Both the position numbers and the translations under genes were made by a program. This document shows positions 46,801 to 58,800 of a stretch of 64,000 nucleotides of DNA, piece after piece. This DNA is from Apostichopus japonicus. Its lineage: Eukaryota > Echinodermata > Holothuroidea > Aspidochirotida > Stichopodidae. The DNA lies in assembly GCF_037975245.1 (NCBI RefSeq), contig NC_092580.1:10641001-10705000 (forward strand), in the 5' to 3' direction. The notes beneath the pieces are model-generated. The model searched no databases and was not told the origin of the DNA. It worked only from the letters and a program-made list of their open reading frames with translations. Every line of letters starts with the position of its first letter. The stretch's first letter is position 1.

Positions 46801-49800
46801 TATATCAAGTAGCCTTTAATTTTCATTGCTGTTTCTTTTGTAGTTGGGATTTCCAATAATTTAATCAGGTTTTTTTTTCTTCTCATGAAGGTGGCTTGAC
46901 CTAATCCTTTCACCATCAAAACGCATGTATTTTCACGTCTATATATTAATTTTGGACAATATGAAAATTGTTCAACAGAATTTGTCTTGAACATTTTCTT
47001 ACAAACTCATTCAATTGTCACTCATTCAATTGACTGTCTAACATTGCCTAGCAAACCATTCTTTTCAAAAAATAATTTAAAGCTGCTATATTTGGAGTTC
47101 TTCCGTTCAATATATTAACTGGGAACATGACCAGACAAACAGGTTACATTTGATTACTTGGAAACCAGCATGATGAAGTTACACTTTAATATAAGATTGA
47201 TCAAACTGAGTTCATGGCTTTAGATTTATTACTCTTAACTTAGGCGGAGGGAGAAAGTTTTATATATAAACATATTTAAACAGAAAAATGATTTTATTTC
47301 GTCTAGCAATAATTCTTTTCTTGTTTCTCCCTCCACAGAGAAAGCTCTGGAACTCTTCTTATGGCTACCGACATTGACAAGTTAAATGAGTTTAGGAATA
47401 GCTGGCAAATAGCTGGAGTAAACCATTCCATCAGAAGGAAATTCCTGTAAGTTTTTTTTTTTATGCAGGATATGCAGGATTAATTAGTACATTTGTTTAT
47501 TTGCTCTATAATTAATGACAAAAATAGATTTAAATTAAAGATGATTGTTGTACGTTCCATGTTGTAAGGTCTCAAGATACATCACAAGATACTATGGTGG
47601 ATTCACAATTAAGGATGCCCCAGCGAATGGCATTTCAAATCTGGCCAAATACCAGATTTGCCAGAATCAGGCAAAGATCTTGCGGGAATTCCTGCCTGAT
47701 GTATCGAAATTTGGAAATCAACACAATCCAAAATTCTGAATTTATCTGCATTTGAGGATTTCTTTTTACAGATTCTGATATCTGGCTGGATTTAAAATTG
47801 GGGTACATCTTATTAACTATAACCTATCAACTTGTTTTGCCAAGAGTTACAGGTTTACAAATTTGAGGGTGACTACCACTTACGCTAAATATTGCAATAT
47901 ACCACAAAACTTACGAAAAAGTGCTAGTGTTCTGTAACAGAACAGACATTTTGGAAAATGTATCACTTTGTACGCAACAACCATTAGGGTTTGACCAGCT
48001 CAGAACAGCTAATAGTTATTGTTTTGTGAGAACGGCAATTTTTGTATGAACAACGCCCTCTTGCAATCTCTAACTATTTAATTCTCCCTGAGAATTGTTA
48101 ACATGCACCATGGAATTGTAAGTTGGCACTCTTTGCCAACAGAAAGAACTCTTGCTTAAAAGCACAAAATTGATTTTGATATGTAGTTGACTGTCAAGCA
48201 ACACTTTGAACCTTTGGGATTTTACCCATTAAACATCAAAGGCTCTTCAGTTAAAGTGGCTGGACTACTCAGGCTAACACAACAGACTGCTTTCAGCTCC
48301 TCAGATGCAGCCCCAAATGGCGGTGATTACACCTACAAGCTATTGCCAGTCAAGATCACTTCAATGAGTTTGGTTCGGAAAGATGCTTTGTTGTTTCTGC
48401 CTTATCACATATTGCCTAATACTCTCCATTTAATTTAAAATTTGTGTTAGCATATTCTCTTCCTGTGTGGTGTGAATTTTGTACGAATTTTTGTTAAAAA
48501 ACTGGGATCAGTAGTATCAAAAGTTAAAGAATACTTAAAGTATGACACCAAGGGATATCATCATTCTGAATTAACTTCTATGTCTAGTATAAAAAAAAGA
48601 AAACTTGGAAATTTTGAGAAATCCTGCACTAGTATGTTAGCGACATTTTAGAGTCTTTCTATTTCTACCTTAGAGCTGTGACAATTGGAATCCCGGAACC
48701 TGAGGCAGGTAGGAACAATAATCTTTTTGGAGGGTTTAACCAATAAAAGTTAAAAATAATTAAGTGTAAGAGGAGTGCAGTAAATCACTGAAAATGTCCT
48801 GTTCTCTGCTATTGTTTCGGAAAGCATGTTTTCATCTTGACCAAAACAATTCCAAAGATCTCTGATTTTGTTTGAAGTCTTTTGATTTGGTTTTGGTCCC
48901 GCGGTTCCTTTGGTTTCACCTTTGATTTGTTCCCTCGATCTCTGTGAACGGGCCAAAAGTTTCTTGAGGGAAAAGTGAAATACACAATCGACTGAAGAAA
49001 GATTGTTTGGACCGTCGAGATTGAATGCATAATGTGACTTTAAAGGGATACACCAGTGGAAGACAATGTAACACTTACATAAAGAGAACAACATTGTACA
49101 CTTTCAGAGTCAAATCTGCAACTAAGAATCTTGTACTTATTATCTCAAAGTGCGGTTGAATGTTTTCCTATTTGACTGGCTGAAGGTTTCTCTACCCTCG
49201 GAAGTGTATCACAGCGAGCTGTCTCAGTCTGTGATGTCAGTGTGATAGATGTGCTTAGAAAGATTTACTTCTGAGACTATCATAATCTCCTCCTTGGTTT
49301 TTCATTGAAACTTGTTACATTTCTGGGACTGGCTGAAAATTTCTTTACCCTCGGAAGGGTATCACAGCAAGCGGTCTCAGTCTGTGATATCAGTATGGTA
49401 GATGTTCTTTAAAACATTACATTAGGAGGCTATTTTGATCTCTTCTAAGGCTATCATAACCTTCTCCTTGGTTTATCCCTGAAACTTGTTACATTTTGAA
49501 TGTTTCAATTAGCAATCAATGTTAGCTGTAGTTATAGAAGTTCATCAAAATGTAACGCTTTTGTAGGAATGTTATTTTCCTCTCGGCTAAATGATTGATT
49601 TACTTTTAAGGAAAGCAAAAGCATTTCCAGCTCAATTGACTTGATGAATATGTAGCTAGATGTATTCACTCAGTATCAACAAATTTGCAAAAATGTTCTG
49701 ATAAGAGAGTTTGGTCCTAAAGATGCATACATTTTTCAATTCACAAGATATCGGCTTCTAGTGGCTCTGGTTTATGTAATTTTACATGATCTTCTCAAGT

Positions 49801-52800
49801 CTTTTCGTCTTGCATATTAAGTAACATTGAGACACTGGATTATTCCAAATAGTGAGAAAATAGGAATTCTGTACTTTTTGGGAGAAAATAATATCTTCCA
49901 TTACATAAATATATTTTATGACGGTTGCTCAGTCTATGCCTTGTTTAATGTTTCTGGTGAATGATAGTGTGTGACTGTGTCCTTTGTTTAATAAACTTTA
50001 AATCAAAATAAAACAAAACTGTTAGCAAACTGCGTATCCACTAAAGTGCCTGCTTTAGTGAATGTATAAAAGTCAGTTGGCCTGATGTTTTGATCCTAGC
50101 AGGATCTTCTTCTGAGGCTGAATGAAAAACGGAAGGCCATTCAGCCTCTGAAGAAGATCCTGCTAGGATGGAAACGTCAGGCCAATTTACTTTTACAAAT
50201 TTAAAAAACTTTGTTTAACTACAGAGCAGGGATCATTAAATGAGGAAATAATAACACTTATAGCCAATTTTATCAAATTGGAAAACAATCTAATTTATTT
50301 TCTCTCTAATAATTTATGATTTAAATTTTATTTCTATCATATGAAGGTACCATATGTCAAGCCCTCAAGTATGTATCCATTGGAGACCATCTCTTGGTAA
50401 GTTAAACAATCTTTCATTTGTTTAATAACACAGTGCCTATAAGAATTTTGATGGAGTAAACTTCAATGTGTTCTCATGTGACATCATTCTGCCCATCGTA
50501 AGTTTCAAAAGTGCTCTCTGAGATTATCCTGATCAATTTTAAGACCCTATAAATCAATAATAATATCTGGGAACGATGTTCTCCATCAGCTAGACTAGTG
50601 AAGTGTCAATTTTCAAATGATGAAATAACTGTCAAAATGTCTTTACTAAAATGAAAATGCTGCTTTCTGCATGTGATTATGATGCGAATGCAAAATATAT
50701 GGGTGAGAAAGGGTTACGGTGTTAAGTGTCCAATAGAGTTCAGTATAAAAGTATTCGGTCTTTAACCATCATGGATGAAACATTCACAATGTCCTTTTGA
50801 GTAATACTCTGCAGGTTTGGTAGAATTTGTTCACCAAATGCAAAACAGCTGCTTGATGTGATTTTGCTGTGGTGAATAAAGAGTTATGCACCACAACACC
50901 ACACCCTATAAAGGTCCTCCTCACCAGTGGCGTCGCCAAGGGGGGGCCAGGGGGGGCACGTGCCCCCCCTGGAAAACCTAGTGCCCCCCGAGTGACCCCC
51001 CATCTGAGATTTAGGTTGGTAAAAAAATATATATATATTTTGTTATATTCAACTCCCATCATCTGAGTTGGTTTTTCATAAGGACAAAGAAGCACAGTAA
51101 TTGGTATTTTCTTCAAATGAGCTGCGAAAAAAATGAAAAAGTTTATCCTTGAACGTCGGGTATCGAAGTCGAAACCCGCGCCATCACAACATGTGTCAAT
51201 ATTTACATTGGATGTGTCAGTACTCACGCCATACCAGCGGATATACACGCCCGCTTCGCGAGCTACATGACTGTGAGAAGGGAGGGTACTGCAATATGTT
51301 GCCTTGGTCTGAGGTTGACAGGTTACTGATTAGCTGACGAAATGTGAGAATGTGAGGGTCCGCAGGCACCATACTTGCCTATATTTGTGGACCCATATAT
51401 TAACCCTGTTGTGTAGGGGGTGCAGAGGTCATTTGAGGTCAGATGCTTGTAGGAACAAATGGCGAATGTTCACACCTGCATACTGAGCCATACTCGATGT
51501 GTGATCAAACTTTGGATTGCATGGTGAGATCCATGATAGGAGCCAATAACGATGCTGGAACCTGTTACATCTTAATAGATAATGGGCGAAAACGAGAAGG
51601 ACAAGAAAGGAGTCTGGGGTCATGCACACATTAATTCAACAAATGTAGGTTCTATTGATATAGGGTTAGGCATAATATCGACAGCATGTGGTTCATATCC
51701 TCTGCAAAATTCTGCGCCTTGTTAAAATCATTACCTCAAAAATAGCAATTTCTGGAGATATCTTCAGATCGAATTTAGCATCAAATGTGGCAGCATTTTG
51801 CATCTAGCCCATTCTCCGTATGCGAAAATTTTCCAATGGGGAGGGGGGCAGTGGCGGCAGAACCGGGGGGCTTGGGGGCTCAGCCCTCCCCCCCAATGAA
51901 AAAGTTGAGGGGGCAAATGCATGATAAGCCCCCCAATATTTACCAAGGCTCCGAAGCGTGCATCTGCCCATTTTTCAATGCATACTTGTCGATCTGTCCG
52001 ATGCACACGTATACTATATAGGTGTAATGATTTTAGTAAATGCTGGGGGGACCCTCGGCCCGTCCCCTAGCTATAGACCACATTGTCACCCAACCGCGTC
52101 TTCACGCCCCGTGAAAAGTTGAAGCAGTGATCGAGTGTGAGTACCGGTAAGCGCAACACAACTTCGTCTTAGGCCAATGACTTGCTTCATTTCAGCCAGT
52201 TCTCCAACATCTCCTTACTACACTCAAAAACGTCTTTGCGAGTACACTACGAGTAATAGCTACTCTCTTAAAACACCATCGAATATACAAATTACAATGT
52301 TTTTACAGACTTTTACGTGCAATCTGAGAAATTGCAGGCTTGAGACCCATATTTTAGGGCTAGGTATTCGCAGCATAAAACACTCGGGAAGTGCCGTTTC
52401 CGGCCATCTGGGGGTTTGAAAAACCCAAAATTTTCTTGTACGCTACGCGCCAGCCGATGGTGGCGCTCCGCTTAGATAGTCTCTACACATTAGCCCCCCC
52501 ACCCAATATTTTCCCGTTCCGCCGCGCCTGGAGGGGGCACCCCCTCCCCTTAGACCCCTCCCCCAGGACGGCGATCCGTATCCACCTAAGTGCCCCCCAT
52601 CAAATGCTGGTGCCCCCCAGACTGAAAAGTCTGGTGACGCCACTGCTTCTCACATCAGCTCACCTTGCAGGCTTGCCTCACCAGTAGCCATAGCTACTTA
52701 AAGGGTCTATAGAATGAATCCGAGAGAAGCATCGCTTGATGGGAGCGAAATGCCGTGTGCAAATCATCCCTATGGCAACACACTGAAACTCGACTCCCAA

Positions 52801-55800
52801 CAATGTAGACAGATACTGATCTACATGATACAGTAGTATACACGCAGTATGTACGATATATATATACACACTGATCTACAGTACTGTATGTAGCCGAGTA
52901 CCACATATACAGCGCTAGCTAGATTGCCGAGTGGCAACGCTCGTACGTACTATACTAGGGAATTGTGTGTAACAATTCCCCGCTCGTACGTACACGGCCG
53001 TAATTTACTTCACTATTACACTTATACACAAATATCTTGGTCCAGGTGCATATAGGGCCGGGACACAGTCTACTCGAAATACACATCGAAATTGTGTCTA
53101 GCTCTACAAAGCAACGTAGGACTAGAAGAATGAACTGAAACAAGACGGCAAAATCTCTCTGGTAGATTCTTTTGAAAACTGGAAAACGCTGAAGGAGGTC
53201 GGAAGTTGCTATACCGCAGTCGAAGTAGCTTAGGCCTAGGTAAGTCAAATAACTTTCATTACCGATTCAACTACGGTAAGGATGTTGATGGCCTAGCTAC
53301 AAGCACTTTTGGCTAGGCCTGTAACGTTAGTTAGGCCTTACAAGTTGCATTCAGGTAATCTTAGTTAGTGTCACTGTCAGGACACATGGTAAAAGTATCT
53401 GTAATACTGTGACTAGGCCTATCCTGAATATTTGATATGGGCCAAATGTAGTTGTATCTAGTCTAGACGATCGTGAATTGCAGCCACCATTGTCAGCTAG
53501 GGTATTCAACAAGGACTCGGGAGTTGGATAGGAATATAGTATTACTAGGCTACTCCTTACTAACCTAATTTTGTGCAACTATGGAATCAATTAAACTGTG
53601 CGAATCTTTTAGGCTGTGGCTATTCTTACGACTAGTCGTAACAATTATTTATAAACTATATTCTTACGACAAAGGCGAATTCAAGCGCAGTAAAGTAAAT
53701 AAAGCAGCTGCGCATGTAGTAGGGGTAACCCTAACCCTAAACATTACCCTAAACCTCAATCCTAACGCTAACCCTACCCGGAAATTATTGTTACTCCTCG
53801 TCGTAAAAATAGCACTCCTGGTCATAAAAATAGTAATTGCGCATGCTTAGTCGGAAATTATTCTTACGACTAGTCATAAGAATAGCCACTTTGAATCTTT
53901 TATCTAGTTTCAAATGCCTTTCGTGTCTTAAAATTCTTACCTGCCAAAATTTCTTACAAAATAATACCTGTGTTTATTAGTGCAGTTAACATCACTTTTA
54001 GCATTACATTTCTACAAATGGCAAAGATACCTTATTTCGTTCATGGTATTTGGCATCCCCCAAATATCCACAAGAAGATAAATTGATGTCGACCTACTAA
54101 TTATACGAACATTTGATAGGCCTTCCCAATATCACCGATCTATGACAGACTGCATATCCCAGATCAAAGTACTATAGGTAGCAATCTTTATTTTCTGTTG
54201 GTTTTGCTTACTTTGAAAAAAAGGTAATGCCTGGCCCACATGCTTTATTGAAGCGTAAGGAAAGTGGACAATTTTCAAGTTTTACAAAATGATATTTACA
54301 TCAGGAGTCATCATTTTGAAGGAAAAGGATGCAGGTACATGTGGTTAAAATATGTATGCCTTCCTAGCTAGGAGCAAACATTTGGGTGCATGTAGTTAGC
54401 GAACATAGACTAATAGTAGTCTGTAGGTGACTAAGGACAGGCCTAACTTTATTACTAATGTGACTTCTTTTTTTCCCTTTCTGATTGATGTATAATTGAC
54501 TCATGGCCCACTGAAAATCCAGAAATTATGATTGATATATATATAATTGACACATTGCTTGCTGAAAATGCAGGAAGTATGACCAAACTCAATGCAGCAC
54601 TACTACTCACCCTTAGATATAAGCACCAACTGTACAAAACTAATGGAAAGTAGATGTTGTTTTCTTGCCTTCTCCTACTCCTCAGGCGACTAACACTCTA
54701 AAATCAGCAAAAGACCTCCCAACAAAACAATGTTCCAAAGAATGGACATTTTGTGGTTAACTCCCAGCATATGATTCTGCCTATAACTTAGTGTAGCTTA
54801 TGAAATAATAAACTGTATAAAGCAACAAGAAAGTTTTTAGCAGAAGTTTTGCAAAAGCAAACTTTAAAGTGTTCATAATGGTGAAGAATAAGTATCAGAT
54901 TGCAAAAATGGTTAGGCTAGTATATTACAATGGACATTATAGAATAATTTAACATACTAGTGCATGAATTTAGGATAGTTGACGATACTATTAACTTGGT
55001 TGAAAGGCCAACTGAATTAATTTACTGTTTGTCCTATGCATGCATTGCAAGGTAGGTATAGGTGTACTTCCACCACATTCACTTTCCTAGTTTCCTTTAT
55101 AGATCTAGTTATTTTGCTTCACTTGGTATGTAGCTAGGCTAAGCTTCATTCTAAGGTCAGTGAAACCCAACATACTGTAGAAAGTCACATTCTGTTTTGG
55201 TACTTTATTTAGTCGGCACTATATAGCCCTATGGTACGCAACATTTTTTTGTGCCATGTTTTCGTCAGCATTTCTTTTTTTGTATTTGTTTTCAGTAGAT
55301 CTATGCTTCAGAGATGCAAACTTCTCATAAAATCTATCAATGCTAATGCTACATGCATACTTTCCAATGGAACAAATTATACTTGGCCAAATTTGAATAC
55401 ACCAAGTTCTGTACTATTCAGTATTTACTGTTTACCAAGGCATGCACTGTTGCAACAAGAGATTAAGGAGAATTAGATTTGGTCTATTTGCATGGAATAC
55501 CCTTCTGTCATTGTTGTAATATTTGCAAGTAATACATCTAGTGTATTCAAATCCAGCTTTTGCCCTTCATCTCCACTTCACCTTCTACATGTACAACATC
55601 TGCGTTGAGAGAATTGACAGGAAGTCATCCTACATATAAACTACCTTCAGTACATAGAGTTACAGTAGTCTCTTGTTAGCAGTATAAAGTCATGTTAGCT
55701 CATTAGCTGATTACAGTGAATAGCCCATGTTGACACCTGGAAGTCCTTCCTCTCCTTAAGGAGAAATATATATTATGGTGGGATGGTGAGCCACTTCCTG

Positions 55801-58800
55801 GACATCCAGCCCAGGTGGCCCTTTATCAGAGTGAATTTAGAGAGTCAGGACAATACATGCAGAAGTAGCATTGCATCATGGTTCCTTAATGCCCCATGTC
55901 AAAACCTAAAAGCCCTGTCATGGCAACAGTGGGTTGCATGGACATCCTTCAACTACCCTGCCAGCTGACAATTTTTTAGAATAATGGCTCATGACGGTCT
56001 GTGAATAATTGTTGAATTCTTGCCAAAAGGTCAAGAATGTGATGGAAATGTTGTGTGTGTGTATTTGTGTACATGGTAAGACAACTGCTTGCAAACACAA
56101 TTACTGAAAAGGTAAATATTACTATAAAATATATTCTGGCCAAGAAACCCTGATAAAAGTTTGCATAATCAAACCTTATAAATAACATACGACCCCAACT
56201 TTTTCGTTCTTTATCACAGCTACGTTGGATACTGTATGTGGCGAGAAAGTACTTCGCAGCCATTGATTTCAACTTTCACAGAAACCGTCCCAAAGAGAGA
56301 TGGAGATGGGAATGATGAGTAAGTGTTTATGTCTATGCCCTCATTATATGCTTATTTAATATGTGTAGTGGATGGCATTAGATGTACAACCCATTTCAAA
56401 TGATACCTTTTAGGCACACTTCTGACTCACTTCACAACAGAATATTTACATTATTACCATAGATGCAATTGGTGGTTTGTGGATTCGTTTATGTCTTAAA
56501 CCAGAGGTTAAATGCATAACTAAATTGAAACACTTTCAAGGTATTTACCTAGTAAATGAACATACAGTTCTACACTCCTTTTGATGATGTTAATTGTTTC
56601 TAGGTAGTATTTCATAGTGAAAACCATAAAGATTTAATTGACAGCAGCCTTAGAGCTTTATTGAAGATATTTGTTAAAATACCCTGAGTTGATTATCTGG
56701 AGGTGCACAAAGGAATATGCAAATCACAACCACCTCTTATGATTTCTTTTCAGGGTCAAGGTGAAGTACTCCACAGCCACCAAACAATGGCATCTGGTAC
56801 CTGTGCAAGAGCCCAAAACCTAGGGATACATTCTGCATTTCTGGAGAACATTGTGAAAGTTCTGGTAGTTAATCTATGTTCATCCAAACAGGCTTGATAA
56901 ACCCTATTGATGAACCAAAAAATTATACCAAGACTGTCCACCGTCCATAAGCCAACAATTGAAGACTTTACAGAGCACACATAATCAATGGTTGTAGATT
57001 CTTAAGCTCATTTCCACAAATATATGATATGATTAATCAAACATTAAACAGTGGAAGTAAAATTATTATTGGCAGTTAAAAGATCGGTTTGACAAAAGAA
57101 CATTCAAAACTGTACTATAATTTGCTATTTTCTTTCCCATTCGTTATCACAGCTTGCATTAGACCAAATGTTATGGATGTAAGCTCTTTAATTTCACAGG
57201 AGATAAAATACTGCAAGCAAACATCAAACATCGTTGTTAAATTGATGCCCATAAAATTAAATCTCACCAACTGAAGTCACCAAAATGGTATAACACTTCT
57301 GAAGTTGTGCGTATAGTACATTTCTGGTGAAAGTGAGACACGTGAGGCAGTTTTTGTGGACATATCGGCGAGGTATGGATAGTTGCTTTGGAAGAAAAAC
57401 TATCCCATTTTCCACAACTACCTATCCTTTGTTTTTCAAAGTTGTTCATGCATATGACATTGAGAAGTGTAGTCTCTATAGGTCAATATATTAAGGCCTA
57501 CATATGTCAAAATAAACATGTCTAGCATGTATTGTCTTTCCCTTAAACAATATTTGGTCCTTTCCGTACCCTCAAAGAAAGTTATCTTACAATCCATGAT
57601 ATGCATTGAAAAACATAAATGTTTCTTAATTTGAATATGTTTTTCTAAAATATGCCAACTTTAATTCCTGCGTACTGTAGTGACAATCCTCTGATGGAAA
57701 CATGTTCCTTATGCACCAAACTGCACAGGATGGGATGACTATACTATTGTAACGTCCAGTTCTGACGGCTTTCCAGTAAATAAAGGGCCGATATGCAGTG
57801 TACCTGTAGGTACTACAACATGTCCTGTGTCCCAGTATCAGTAGGTTATATCTTTGGACCATCGCCAGATTCAAAGCTTCAGGTCCATTATTAATGACCG
57901 AAAATGAACGTTTGTTTAATGTAGGAAGCAAATGTCTTGATATGATCTGCTTGGTTCTCGAGTTCTAAATGAATGTTATGAAGGGGCTCTTGCAACCCTA
58001 ATCTCAAATATAAATTAGCATGTAAAACTAGCAACATTATCCACTATAATATTATTTAGCAACTATTGTCAGCCAATACTCATAGCTAGTACAGTAACTA
58101 GGTACAGTACCTCTTGATTACAGTTACACCTCTCTTTAAATGACTCCAATTCGTCATGAAGATAACAAAGAAAGGCCATGTTAGGGTATATCAGTAGACC
58201 TACTTACAGCAAAAAATTACTAGATACGACTTCATATTAGAATTAGTATTAAAGAACTCGCACTCAATGATTGGATACAACAACTACTCTCCCACAACCG
58301 TGCATCAGTAATAACTACTTTGTATTCTTAACATGTGTATCAGGACATGAACAGTAGTTACGAGCCATGAGTACCGGTTCTTTTTGTATACAATTAAGGT
58401 ATCTGCTGTGACACTGTTTTAATGAATACTCCAGAGGCATGCTATGTACAGGAATACTCTAAAATTAGACTATATAAAATGAAATGTTTTTGTAAAATGC
58501 TGTCCACTCTATAAAATTGTCCTAAATAATAGAAGGGAGTTATTTTCTGTATGGCTGATGTGATGAATTCTCTCACAAAGACTCACATTGGTGTTGCCAT
58601 ATATATACATTTTTAAAAGTTCACTAAATTATAAGATCACTTCTCCAAAATAAAGTATGATTTATGGATATTGTTTGCAACATATGCCTCCAAAAAATGT
58701 ATGGCAAGTTGTTAATTCAATCACACCCTAATATTAGCCTCGTCGTCATTGTAAAATGTTCACAAAATTGGATTAATAAGGGGATTAGGGGAGGCATTAA

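Larger units (their letters stand above)
48709..50346 (+). other. Intron 4 of the RPUSD3-like gene
   Basis: Begins GTAGGAACAA, ends TATCATATGAAG. Includes a 153-bp tandem duplication and a long hairpin, listed separately. Confidence 0.75.

Noticed and set aside
53100-53240. Noncoding first exon of a second gene in intron 5
   Set aside because: A strong donor follows, but no acceptor or coding exon could be linked to it with agreement in phase.
53725-53780. CCTAACCCTAAA words that could suggest an interstitial telomere
   Set aside because: The words are irregular and sit inside a small MITE; metazoan telomere repeats would be uniform.
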